The notes under the pieces were generated by a model that was given only the letters and a program-made list of their open reading frames with translations, was not told where the DNA came from and did not search any database. Of a stretch of 64,000 nt of DNA, positions 37,866 through 45,467 are shown one piece after another (the stretch's first letter is position 1; each line of letters starts with the position of its first letter). Made by a program: the position numbers and the translations under genes. Origin of the DNA: Fulvivirga maritima (GTDB lineage: Bacteria > Bacteroidota > Bacteroidia > Cytophagales > Cyclobacteriaceae); assembly GCF_021389955.1 (NCBI RefSeq), contig NZ_CP089980.1:5389001-5453000 (forward strand), written 5' to 3'.

Positions 37866-38559
37866 AGATGAACTTTTGATAGCTGAAGATTTAAAAATGA
37901 AGCTGGAAGATCATCAGTTTATAGTGCTCGACACTGTAGATTCTGGAGAGGAAGCACTACTTGTACTACAAAATGAAGAACCAGATTTAATTTTAATGGA
38001 TATTCATTTAGCAGGTGATCTTGATGGTATTGAAACCGCTGATATCATTCAAAATAAATATCAAATTCCTGTAATTTACCTCTCAGACCATACTGATCAG
38101 GAAACTGTAGATAGAGCAAAAACCACCAGACCCGTTAGTTACCTCTCTAAACCTTTTAAAGAGGGGGATCTGCTGCGCACTTTAGAATTGGCCTTTTATA
38201 ATGCTACCCATAAAAATTCAAATATCCAATCCAGACTAACTGATCGTATTCTCGTTCGCACTGATAATCAATCTGCAGTTATGATCAACTATAATGACAT
38301 CTTATACTTAGAAGCTAACCGAGCATATAGTTATATCATTACTGAGAACAAAAAATATATCCTTTCCAACAGCTTAAAAACCGTTTTCGATCAATTTGAA
38401 AGCGATGATTTTGTCAAAGTTTCGCGCAGTTATGTCATTAATATTAATCATATAACAGGCATAAATGGCAACATGATCAATTTGGGTACTCAACACAGCG
38501 TTCAAATGAGCAGCCAATACAGAGAAATGGTAATTAACCGTATTAATGTAGTTAAATAA
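37837..38559 (+). CDS. LytTR-family response regulator
   Basis: 240 residues. The receiver domain (1-120) has the acidic pocket E10/D11, phospho-acceptor D55 (LILMDIHLAG) and K in SYLSKPF. The LytTR DNA-binding domain (about 140-240) shows ILYLEANRAYSYIIT, FVKVSRSYVININHI and a C-terminal QYREMVINRI. LytTR proteins bind direct repeats spaced about two helix turns apart. Seven such repeats with a 21-bp period lie before transcription units in the next 10 kb, the first only 3 bp after this gene's stop. I infer that this protein binds them. Its start overlaps the kinase gene, so production of the pair is coupled. Confidence 0.93.
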   Translation: MERIKILIVEDELLIAEDLKMKLEDHQFIVLDTVDSGEEALLVLQNEEPDLILMDIHLAGDLDGIETADIIQNKYQIPVIYLSDHTDQETVDRAKTTRPVSYLSKPFKEGDLLRTLELAFYNATHKNSNIQSRLTDRILVRTDNQSAVMINYNDILYLEANRAYSYIITENKKYILSNSLKTVFDQFESDDFVKVSRSYVININHITGINGNMINLGTQHSVQMSSQYREMVINRINVVK

Positions 38560-38561
38560 AT

Positions 38562-38592
38562 GGTTCGGAAACCAAACAGGGTCACACGGAAA
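38562..38592 (+). promoter_or_regulatory. LytTR-type direct repeat, site 1 (before TIR gene)
   Basis: GGTTCGGAAA and CACACGGAAA, with the CGGAAA cores at 38566 and 38587, exactly 21 bp apart. The site ends 55 bp before the ATG at 38648. Confidence 0.7.
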
Positions 38593-38647
38593 TAAAAATT
38601 GATCAAAAAGAGCCTATAAGCTAACTACGCCTATCAAATGATAGGCT

Positions 38648-39784
38648 ATGACAACAGATACATATGAATATGACGTCTTCATTTCTTATGCCATTGAAGA
38701 CAAAATAAGTATTGTCACCGAATTGGTGCATAAACTTAAAGAATCAGGCATTCGTGTTTGGTATGCAGGACATCAACTATCTATGGGGCATGGTGTTAAT
38801 GAAACTATAAAAGATGGACTGAGCAAATCCCGGCATGCGGTACTCATACTAAGCCATAATTATTTCTCCAAATCCTGGCCAAGAAGAGAATATAATGTAC
38901 TCTGGGCAAAGGAAAACCAAGTGAGGAAACTGCTTCCCATTTGGCATGGTGTATCTGAAGATGAAGTTAAAGAATTTGATGCTACCCTGGCTAATAATTA
39001 CGGCATACCCAGCAGCGAAGGGGTAGATCATGTAGTGAGAATAATAGTTAAGACCATTAATGACGCTAAAGGCACTTCCCCCAGTACATTTAGTATTGCT
39101 CAGAAAAACATTCAGCAAAGAAGTCTTACTATCAGCATTCCCTTAGTACTCATGATATTGGCCTCGTTTATTTATTATCACCTCAATATAGACCTGCCAC
39201 CGGAGAATGTAATAGCATCGACCATTGAAAAACGGATTAAATTACAGGAAGCAAAAATCAATAATAACCACCAAACTACTATAAATACCAAAAAAGGAAA
39301 AACGGCTCAGATATCTGACATCACTCATTACTACGAATACTACATGAGTTTAAAAGCACAGTATCGTAATGAATATTACTTTACTACCGGATACCATAAT
39401 TTCAATTACAAAAAATATGTAGAGCCTGCTGTAGAGCTAAATTTAGAAGCTCTGGCTCCCTATGATAAATATGGTTTCTCCGCTGCAGATATGTTTATAA
39501 TTAACAATAATTTGAAACTTCCTGCCATTGACCTGGAATACAGATTTATTAATAAAACTCCAATAGAATACACCATAGTGAGCCACTATCAAAGAGATGA
39601 GCATACATATACCGTTAATGTAGACTATGATCATTACATTAGATACCTTTCGGTACACCTCTCCTATTCAAAGTATACTAATTGGATAAAGAAGAGACAG
39701 ACCAGCTTGTCTGGTTTGGAGCCACATGAAACCTATGTATTTAAGAAGGAAAACGGACAATGGATTTTCTCCGGTGTAGATTAA
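38648..39784 (+). CDS. TIR-domain transmembrane protein
   Basis: 378 residues. TIR domain at about 6-140: YDVFISYAIED (strand A and BB region), RVWYAGHQLSMGHG, SRHAVLILSHNYFSKSW, then E81 in RREYNVLW at the position of the catalytic glutamate of NAD-cleaving TIRs. One membrane helix (about 160-178, ISIPLVLMILASFIYYHL) is followed by about 200 residues with no recognised domain, which should face the periplasm. Unlike Thoeris or SIR2-TIR systems, no partner sensor or NADase gene is adjacent. It is instead the first target-like gene after a TPR kinase/LytTR pair. It may be an NAD-consuming effector or a signalling adaptor at the membrane. Confidence 0.85.
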   Translation: MTTDTYEYDVFISYAIEDKISIVTELVHKLKESGIRVWYAGHQLSMGHGVNETIKDGLSKSRHAVLILSHNYFSKSWPRREYNVLWAKENQVRKLLPIWHGVSEDEVKEFDATLANNYGIPSSEGVDHVVRIIVKTINDAKGTSPSTFSIAQKNIQQRSLTISIPLVLMILASFIYYHLNIDLPPENVIASTIEKRIKLQEAKINNNHQTTINTKKGKTAQISDITHYYEYYMSLKAQYRNEYYFTTGYHNFNYKKYVEPAVELNLEALAPYDKYGFSAADMFIINNNLKLPAIDLEYRFINKTPIEYTIVSHYQRDEHTYTVNVDYDHYIRYLSVHLSYSKYTNWIKKRQTSLSGLEPHETYVFKKENGQWIFSGVD

Positions 39785-39791
39785 AACGATG

Positions 39792-39822
39792 CATTGGGAA
39801 ACTAATCATCCCCATTGGGAAA
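39792..39822 (+). promoter_or_regulatory. LytTR-type direct repeat, site 2 (before 39875)
   Basis: Two identical CATTGGGAAA copies with cores at 39796 and 39817, 21 bp apart. A TAGGTTTA element resembling the -7 consensus follows at 39852-39859, about 30 bp after the site. Start codon 53 bp downstream. Confidence 0.75.
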
Positions 39823-39874
39823 AATAAATTCTGCCCAATAGATCCAAGCCTTAGGTTTACAATAAACATTTAGG

Positions 39875-40150
39875 ATGAATATGGATGATATTCTGATGGA
39901 TTGGCTAGACTATAATCAAAAGAAAGAAAAGGACTATATGTATTTTTCATGCTCTACTCCCTGGGAAGTAAACTACCTGATTATTAAAATACAAGCGGCA
40001 GACTCCACTATTAGAAGGGAAAAAATAATCAGAGCTATTCAGGACTGCTGCAAGTCCATACCCTCCCCCAAAACCAAGAGAACTATTTGTAAAATGTGTA
40101 TTAACTCAACTGAACTTGAACAATGGAATTATGGAATTTTGAAAATATAG
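39875..40150 (+). CDS. Hypothetical cysteine-containing protein (91 aa)
   Basis: No family recognised. 91 residues, soluble, with several cysteines (FSCSTPWE, DCCKSI, CKMCIN) that could bind metal through the CCK and CKMC pairs. It is expressed from site 2 and overlaps the next gene by 28 bp, so translation is likely coupled. The start chosen (MNMDD) is the first ATG after the repeat and after a TAGGTTTA element. Confidence 0.6.
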   Translation: MNMDDILMDWLDYNQKKEKDYMYFSCSTPWEVNYLIIKIQAADSTIRREKIIRAIQDCCKSIPSPKTKRTICKMCINSTELEQWNYGILKI

Positions 40151-40539
40151 TAACCAGATCAGAATCTAGTAACCTTATTCTGACTACGCACAGAATCAGA
40201 TATCAATATAGAAAAAAAATCACTTCTCTCATGCTTGATCAAATCAGCGGAATTGAAGTGGGATACAAAAGCAAACCTTTCTACTTACTGATAGCCATTT
40301 TATGTGGTGGTGCAGGAGGAATTGCCGCCATGGGGCAATATGCAGATGCAAGTATTCCATTATTTTTTGTAGCCCTGCTAACTCTTGTTATTTACCTTAA
40401 TTCAAGAAAGCATAGCATAACAGTGAGCTCTGCCAGTACTAAAATCATATTTTTCACTTCAGGCATTAATCAAGAAGGAATAAGGCATATTGTTAATCAG
40501 ATAGAACATACAAGAGCCAAACTCATTAAGGCGCTATAA
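40123..40539 (+). CDS. Membrane protein with bacterial PH-like domain
   Basis: 138 residues. The N-terminal strand-rich part (SSNLILTTHRIRYQYRKKITSL) followed by MLDQISGIEVGYKSK is the typical beginning of a bacterial PH domain. Two helices (about 50-85, LLIAILCGGAGGIAAM and IPLFFVALLTLVIYL) interrupt it, and the fold resumes with HSITVSSASTKIIFF. PH-like proteins of this pattern sit in the inner membrane and help assemble complexes. It overlaps the 91-residue gene upstream and shares its promoter. Confidence 0.65.
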   Translation: MELWNFENIVTRSESSNLILTTHRIRYQYRKKITSLMLDQISGIEVGYKSKPFYLLIAILCGGAGGIAAMGQYADASIPLFFVALLTLVIYLNSRKHSITVSSASTKIIFFTSGINQEGIRHIVNQIEHTRAKLIKAL

Positions 40540-40641
40540 TCCTTAACTTAAGCATCACAACTTTAAGTATTTAGTTGCAAAAACGTATTTTCCAACAAGT
40601 AATTCTGTGCAATCATAACTCAATGTCTGTTCATTTTTACT

Positions 40642-40672
40642 TGTTCGGAAAGTACAATAAGTGATTGGGAAA
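40642..40672 (+). promoter_or_regulatory. LytTR-type direct repeat, site 3 (before 40722)
   Basis: TGTTCGGAAA and GATTGGGAAA, with cores at 40646 and 40667, 21 bp apart. The site ends 49 bp before the ATG at 40722. A possible upstream ATG at 40665 lies inside the second repeat, which argues against that longer start. Confidence 0.75.
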
Positions 40673-40721
40673 TAAAATTAGTCAGTATTCAATATTTCAT
40701 CCTATTTACAGAAAAAATAAG

Positions 40722-41918
40722 ATGATGAGATTTCGAATATTACTTCTAGCTCTGGTGTTGAATTATCACCTAGGCTTCAGTCAGGATAGTGCTACATTAA
40801 TTCTAGTAGCCAATAAAAATGCTGATGTATTTATAGATGGCACAAATATAGGCATGCTTTCTCCTAACAAGCCACAAAAGTTTGATGCAGTCTCAGGAGA
40901 GCATTATTTACAGATTATTTCGAAAGAGTCTCCCACTGAAGAAAAAAATGAAATCTTAAGCTTAGATGCAGGAAGTCAAAAAGTACTTAAATTCAATTTT
41001 GACATAAAGGAAACCATTCAGCCCATACCTATTGCTGAGCTGAACTTTGATATACCAGGCATATTATTAAGTGATGCTGAAAGTGGTTCTAATAACAAGC
41101 CTGTTTTCTATTACGCTTTAGATGCCGGAGACCAATTGATCATTAACCTTAAAATGAGCAATAAAAACGGCTCTAACTCCACCAAAGTCTTTTCATACCC
41201 GGACGGCAACATACTGTTTTCAAAAGATGATTTTCAGGACCTCAATCAAAAAATCAATATTGATAAAAAGGGGATATACGGAATAAGTTTCGCAACCAGT
41301 CACTCATTTAACAGAAATATGAAAATGAAAGTGACTCGTGTACCGAGCTCCAAGGAAAGTGTTCAGTTCAATACTAAAGTTGTCTCAAAAGAATACTATA
41401 ATGCTGTTACTGTGCAATCACCACAAGCTTTCTATATCAACAGTGAATCAAATGCCGCTTTTAAAAATGGGAAATCAAAAGTTTTTATACCCTTTACTAT
41501 ACCAGAGAACGCAGTAAAGTGGTACTATACTTTCAGTGCTACAAGAGATAAAGACAAGATCAATGAGAGCTTGAAAAACTTCAATTTGCTTTCCGAAATA
41601 ACTAAATACTTAAATTCTAAACCAGGTATATCTTTCGCCCTGAACATGATTAATCAACCACCCGGATCTGATTATTGTGATATTTATCTAATTGACCATG
41701 AAAATCTATCTCTTTCACAAAATGACCAAGCCTTCTCATACCTTCCCGTTGGCTCAAGGGTCAATTATAAATCAGGAACAGTAGAGGTAAAAGAATTCAT
41801 TAATACTCCCATGTATCTAGCCATAAATAACCCAGACTTTAGCCATGGTATAAATGTAAGTATAGAGATAGTGGCTATTGTAAAAGAAACTCAATTAGAG
41901 ATGGCCGAAAACCAATAG
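40722..41918 (+). CDS. Secreted protein with PEGA-like domain
   Basis: 398 residues from ATG 40722, chosen because the signal peptide (MMRFRILLLALVLNYHLGFSQ) begins there and the upstream start would overlap the regulatory repeat. Residues about 25-90 look like a PEGA-type beta domain (VANKNADVFIDGTNIGML and KPQKFDAVSGEHYLQI). The rest (about 95-398) is beta-rich with no domain I recognise. It is predicted to be periplasmic or surface-exposed. It is a single-gene unit from site 3; the next unit has its own repeat. Confidence 0.7.
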   Translation: MMRFRILLLALVLNYHLGFSQDSATLILVANKNADVFIDGTNIGMLSPNKPQKFDAVSGEHYLQIISKESPTEEKNEILSLDAGSQKVLKFNFDIKETIQPIPIAELNFDIPGILLSDAESGSNNKPVFYYALDAGDQLIINLKMSNKNGSNSTKVFSYPDGNILFSKDDFQDLNQKINIDKKGIYGISFATSHSFNRNMKMKVTRVPSSKESVQFNTKVVSKEYYNAVTVQSPQAFYINSESNAAFKNGKSKVFIPFTIPENAVKWYYTFSATRDKDKINESLKNFNLLSEITKYLNSKPGISFALNMINQPPGSDYCDIYLIDHENLSLSQNDQAFSYLPVGSRVNYKSGTVEVKEFINTPMYLAINNPDFSHGINVSIEIVAIVKETQLEMAENQ

Positions 41919-41922
41919 GCCT

Positions 41923-41953
41923 CATTGGGAAACCCAATTGGGCCAAAGGGAAA
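41923..41953 (+). promoter_or_regulatory. LytTR-type direct repeat, site 4 (before 42004)
   Basis: CATTGGGAAA and CAAAGGGAAA, with cores at 41927 and 41948, 21 bp apart. The start codon of the Excalibur lipoprotein is 50 bp after the site. Confidence 0.75.
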
Positions 41954-42003
41954 TGTGATTATAGATTAAGACATCATTCTTATTACTTGTCATAAAAAAA
42001 AGA

Positions 42004-42330
42004 ATGAAAAAAGTAATCGCACTTCATATAATGATCCTGCTTTCCATATTAGGCAGCTGCAGCGCAGAAACCAGTCCCATTTGCCCTGATAGCAATTGTG
42101 ACAATTACACCACCCAAGAACAAGCACAAGCCGCATTTGATGCTGACCCTGAATGCTTCAAAAACCTTGATGCAGATAATGACCGTAAGGCATGCGAACA
42201 TCTACGCTCAGAAGGAGGCTCTACCAGCTGCCCTGATACTGCTAACTGTGGCTGCTCAGGAAAAACCAAGAGCGAATGTGGCGGACCATGCTGTCAATGG
42301 ATAGTGGGTACTGGCTGTAAGTGCAATTGA
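42004..42330 (+). CDS. Excalibur-type calcium-binding, cysteine-rich lipoprotein
   Basis: 108 residues. Signal peptide with lipobox (LGSCSAE). The Excalibur-like motif spans about 27-60: CDNYTTQEQAQAAFDAD followed by NLDADNDRKACEHL, where the DxDxD and CE residues match the calcium loop. A cysteine-rich C-terminus follows (CPDTANCGCSGKTKSEC, GGPCCQWIVGTGC), likely disulphide-bonded. It is predicted to be a periplasmic or surface lipoprotein. The SH3 gene 36 bp downstream shares its transcript. In other bacteria Excalibur domains often accompany nucleases or surface proteins. Confidence 0.8.
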   Translation: MKKVIALHIMILLSILGSCSAETSPICPDSNCDNYTTQEQAQAAFDADPECFKNLDADNDRKACEHLRSEGGSTSCPDTANCGCSGKTKSECGGPCCQWIVGTGCKCN

Positions 42331-42366
42331 ACCAATCCTATTTCAAACTATAACCTAACTTAATCA

Positions 42367-42783
42367 ATGAAAACAACCATTAAATTATTTGCCTTGTCTA
42401 TTTTTATGATTCTTGCCGAATCATTGTCTGCCCAAAGTTATTATGTAAACACTGAAACACTGAATTTAAGAAGTGATGAAAGTTTGCAATCAGACATTAT
42501 TGGGGAGCTCTCTTATTGTGATAACATTACCCTGGCGGCTGATAGCCTCACAACAGGTTGGGTGAAAATTGAGTTTCGAGGTAGCACTGGCTATGTTTCC
42601 AGCGAATACATTAACGAAGGCACTTGTCATAAAAATATATATACTTATCGAGTAGGAGCCATTTGCAGAGATGGAAGCTCCAGCAGTGCTACAGGCCGTG
42701 GTGCCTGCTCTCATCATGGAGGTGTATCTCGCTGGAAAACACAGGAAAAAACAGATTATATAATCTCCAATAATCAAGAATAA
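42367..42783 (+). CDS. Secreted SH3-domain protein with DUF3761-like C-terminus
   Basis: 138 residues. Signal peptide about 1-22 (ending LSAQ). A bacterial SH3 domain (about 24-80) shows YYVNTETLNLRSDESLQSD and GWVKIEFRGSTGYVSSEY, typical for cell-wall binding. The C-terminal 40 residues hold CRDGSSSSATGRGACSHHGGVSRW, matching the DUF3761 signature (CRDG...GTCSHHGGV). Convergent to the J-domain gene, which also ends in an SH3 domain; a perfect hairpin separates them. It is expressed with the Excalibur lipoprotein from site 4. Confidence 0.85.
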   Translation: MKTTIKLFALSIFMILAESLSAQSYYVNTETLNLRSDESLQSDIIGELSYCDNITLAADSLTTGWVKIEFRGSTGYVSSEYINEGTCHKNIYTYRVGAICRDGSSSSATGRGACSHHGGVSRWKTQEKTDYIISNNQE

Positions 42784-42795
42784 AATTCATCTGTA

Positions 42796-42832
42796 CTTCA
42801 CCTTAAGATTACACTTAAGGTGAAGCTTTTTC
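42796..42832. terminator. Bidirectional terminator between convergent units
   Basis: A perfect 12-bp stem CTTCACCTTAAG with a 6-nt loop (ATTACA) is followed by a CTTTTT run on the plus strand. It begins 13 bp after the stop at 42783 and overlaps the last codons of the minus-strand J-domain gene. Confidence 0.88.
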
Positions 42833-43462
42833 TCTTTCATCAGTTTCTATAAGCTCGCCCCATACCCACCCTTCATAACTCTTATATTTAATCTTTTTCC
42901 AGTGACCTTGTTGGCCTAACACAAAGTCTTCAGGACCTTGATCATCAATAATAAACACCTTTTTATTATTAGGTATTGTAACCAATATCTGAGCATTAGA
43001 CGCTGGACTTTCTCTTACATTGACTCCCTTTCTGGCTATTACTACGCCCTGACGCTGATTATTGGAGATAATGTCCGAAGAAATAAATAACAGAAAAGCC
43101 ATCAAAATATTAGCACAGAGCAATCCTCGTTTTATATTTCTCCATCTACGTACGGGCTTCCAAACGTCCACTTCTTTTCGTTTAGCCTTTGGCACCGGAT
43201 ATTTGGGTGAATCTGGTGCATACGTTGAAAAGTTTAACCTCTTTGCAGACTGCTGCTTGAGGTTTTCATCATAAATGGCCCTCTTGGTAAGATCTCCTAA
43301 AGTAGTATAAGCCTCATGTACCTGTTTGAACATACTGGCATAAAAGGAGTCGTTATCATTTTTATCAGGATGAAATTTTAATGACAATTTTCGATAGGCA
43401 TTTTTTATTTCTTCCTGACTAGCGGAAGTATCTAACCCCAGAATGTCATAGTAATTTTTCAT
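42815..43462 (-). CDS. J-domain (DnaJ-like) membrane protein with SH3 domain
   Basis: 215 residues. J domain about 3-70 with the catalytic HPD at 31-33 (LKFHPDKND), so it should stimulate an Hsp70 partner from the cytoplasm. A basic linker and one membrane helix (about 115-133, RGLLCANILMAFLLFISSDI) are followed by a C-terminal SH3 domain (about 140-205, ARKGVNVRESPASNAQ and KYKSYEGWVWGEL), which should face the periplasm. This links cytoplasmic chaperone activity to a wall-facing domain. It is the last gene of the unit driven by site 7 and is 1 bp from the upstream gene. Confidence 0.85.
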   Translation of the reverse strand: MKNYYDILGLDTSASQEEIKNAYRKLSLKFHPDKNDNDSFYASMFKQVHEAYTTLGDLTKRAIYDENLKQQSAKRLNFSTYAPDSPKYPVPKAKRKEVDVWKPVRRWRNIKRGLLCANILMAFLLFISSDIISNNQRQGVVIARKGVNVRESPASNAQILVTIPNNKKVFIIDDQGPEDFVLGQQGHWKKIKYKSYEGWVWGELIETDEREKASP

Positions 43463-43463
43463 T

Positions 43464-43703
43464 TTATCTCAGTAAGAAAAACAATTGAATAAAGGCGATT
43501 ATAAAATATAACCGCACTCTTCGCTTTACTGATTTTAGATCTTCATGTGCGGCACATTCTTCACATACTGTTCTTAAGCCATAGTATGCCCTTGAAGAGG
43601 CACCACCCGATCGTCTTCCATACCAACCACCCACAGAATATCCCGTATTAACGGTTCTTCTGTAATTGGCTCCACTGTTGCCACATTGATAACAATTTGC
43701 CAT
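43464..43703 (-). CDS. Small zinc-ribbon-like membrane protein (79 aa)
   Basis: 79 residues. The N-terminal CYQCG and a later CEEC form two CxxC pairs that could bind zinc. A middle region rich in Gly, Arg and Tyr is followed by a C-terminal helix (LYFIIAFIQLFFLL). It is nearly contiguous with the J-domain gene, so the two are probably co-produced. Zinc-ribbon plus J-domain neighbours recall substrate-binding partners of chaperones, but this is only a suggestion. Confidence 0.7.
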   Translation of the reverse strand: MANCYQCGNSGANYRRTVNTGYSVGGWYGRRSGGASSRAYYGLRTVCEECAAHEDLKSVKRRVRLYFIIAFIQLFFLLR

Positions 43704-43764
43704 ACGTCTAATTATATAAAGTCTTATAAATAATGTAGAAAATGAGATAGCTCAATATTTAAGG

Positions 43765-44355
43765 TTATATCTTGCCCAGTATAAACTCTAAAGACTCTGC
43801 CTCTCCCTCCACTAATGGCAGCAGTTGTAACATATTCTCTTCATAAAGAAAAAGCTTACCATTTCTAACATCTAACACAGCTAAAGAATAATCTGATTCA
43901 GGAATAGTAATTCTCATCAATGCCAAAACACAAGATATCTTATCCTTAGAAGGTTTAGCAGATTTTAAGTATAACTTAACTAAATATTTTTCTCCGTTCC
44001 ACTCCAAACCGACTTCCGGATTAATAGGTATATTAAGATTCCCGTGGAACCAATTTTCTCTCTCAGGGGGAAACCAAGATATCCTTTTATTACCCATGAA
44101 TCTTTTATACCCAGCTTCCATCTTCTTATAATTTTCCAATTTAGAGGATGGCAACTCTCCAATTATTTCTGATATGTCGTTTTTCGGCCTTCCATGTTTG
44201 TGAAGTTCTTGAATTGCATCTCTAAAACGTTTATAATAATCCTTAATTGGATCATAAACTTCGCCAATTTGATTTTTTATTTTTTTTGCACAAGTCATTT
44301 TAGGGCTACCAGACTTCAACACAAAGTCTATAAAAGAAGTCAATGAAATATCCAT
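43765..44355 (-). CDS. Hypothetical protein (196 aa), first gene of the J-domain unit
   Basis: I do not recognise a family. 196 residues, soluble, no signal peptide. The N-terminal half is helical and basic (YYKRFRDAIQELHKHG, LENYKKMEAGYKRFMG). The C-terminal half is a beta-rich domain (YLVKLYLKSAKPSKDKI, SLAVLDVRNGKLFL). It is the promoter-proximal gene after site 7 (60 bp), followed by the zinc-ribbon and J-domain genes. The start is set by the ATG nearest the site with normal spacing. Confidence 0.7.
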   Translation of the reverse strand: MDISLTSFIDFVLKSGSPKMTCAKKIKNQIGEVYDPIKDYYKRFRDAIQELHKHGRPKNDISEIIGELPSSKLENYKKMEAGYKRFMGNKRISWFPPERENWFHGNLNIPINPEVGLEWNGEKYLVKLYLKSAKPSKDKISCVLALMRITIPESDYSLAVLDVRNGKLFLYEENMLQLLPLVEGEAESLEFILGKI

Positions 44356-44414
44356 AGTATTATAATTTTGATTTACCCTAAAAACCTCATTATAATCGTT
44401 GTATTCAACCTTTA

Positions 44415-44445
44415 TTTCCCTGCACCCTGTTTCCGTTTCCGAAGC
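44415..44445 (-). promoter_or_regulatory. LytTR-type direct repeat, site 7 (before 43765-44355)
   Basis: On the minus strand GCTTCGGAAA (with a second CGGAAA directly following) and TGCAGGGAAA have outer cores 21 bp apart (TTTCCG at 44436, TTTCCC at 44415). The site ends 60 bp from the start codon at 44355. The extra middle core has the same 15/6-bp arrangement as in site 6. Confidence 0.7.
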
Positions 44446-44461
44446 CCACAGTTTTCCAGTA

Positions 44462-45463
44462 TTAAATTCCTAAAAAGTCATCTACTACCTGCTTCATTTC
44501 CTTCTGATCTTTGAAAGTAGAATACATATGCAGGTTCTCTGGCTTTAATCCAGACTCAGTAAGCCACTTTTTCCAGAAAAGCATTATAACTTCCCTATCT
44601 GTAGGTGAGACTGTGGTTACTCCATTAACTATGCTTCTATCATCCATTTCAAGCACCAATAATTCCACTTCACTGAGCAGCTCATTATCTAAAGGAATAA
44701 GTCCATAACCTGATTCCTCAAAAAATTGCTCCATGCTAGGATAATCAGATCGGTTAAACTCCCGCCTGAACCTGGCTATTAAACTAGAGCTAAGAAATTT
44801 AGTGCGGTTAGGATTTTGTTTATCTACCATGGTCTTATCATTGCCATATCTACCGGCTTCTATGTAGCCATCAGTAAGCAAAATGATTTTATTAAGCTTC
44901 TTTTTCACATAAATATGAGCACGATCCATTTTCTCAAAATGAGTAGTATCAATTACAGTATTGTCAAACTCCTTATCCAGATAATACCAGACATCAGCAG
45001 GCAGCAACTTACTGCCCTGGTTATATTCATAAACTGCCTGAATAGATGATTTTACTTTATCGAGATCTTTCCTATAAGTTCTACCTTCTGTTCTTTCAAA
45101 CAGGTAATCAGATCGGTCCTTCTCCCGATTTTCAAACTCTGACATATCCAGATCAAACTTAAAATCAATTGCAGGGTTCTTTATCCTGTCAATACTATAT
45201 TGATTAACAGAATAAAATTTAAAACAATCACTGGTATTTCGCTCCATGGAACGTTTAATCAATGGCTTTAAATCATTCAATACATTAAAAATAATGGTGG
45301 TATCAGCCACACTTTTCGGCTTCATCACCCGGTTACTCAAATCAGATAATACCACTACATTATTACCATATAGCATTATTGGCTTTTCCTTCTCTGTATC
45401 AATAGATGCTGCTGAGCACTGAATAAGAAACGGTACTATGCTTATAATAAATAGCTTTCTCAT
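44462..45463 (-). CDS. VWA-like lipoprotein
   Basis: 333 residues with signal peptide and lipobox (PFLIQCSAA). The domain looks like a von Willebrand factor A fold: a DxSxR-type start (VVLSDLSNRVM), then KIILLTDGYIEAGRYG, giving the metal-site Asp and Thr-Asp residues of a MIDAS-like site. It is predicted to be in the periplasm, attached to a membrane. It follows the membrane coiled-coil gene by 4 bp at the end of the site-5 unit. VWA proteins often act as scaffolds for membrane complexes, which fits its PLD and coiled-coil partners. Confidence 0.75.
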   Translation of the reverse strand: MRKLFIISIVPFLIQCSAASIDTEKEKPIMLYGNNVVVLSDLSNRVMKPKSVADTTIIFNVLNDLKPLIKRSMERNTSDCFKFYSVNQYSIDRIKNPAIDFKFDLDMSEFENREKDRSDYLFERTEGRTYRKDLDKVKSSIQAVYEYNQGSKLLPADVWYYLDKEFDNTVIDTTHFEKMDRAHIYVKKKLNKIILLTDGYIEAGRYGNDKTMVDKQNPNRTKFLSSSLIARFRREFNRSDYPSMEQFFEESGYGLIPLDNELLSEVELLVLEMDDRSIVNGVTTVSPTDREVIMLFWKKWLTESGLKPENLHMYSTFKDQKEMKQVVDDFLGI

Positions 45464-45467
45464 TATT

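Noticed and set aside
38648-39784. Thoeris defence system
   Set aside because: A TIR protein is present, but no ThsA-type SIR2/SLOG or other known partner gene is in the window.
40665-40721. Upstream start for the PEGA-like secreted protein
   Set aside because: It would begin inside the second half of the LytTR-type repeat and push the signal peptide inward.
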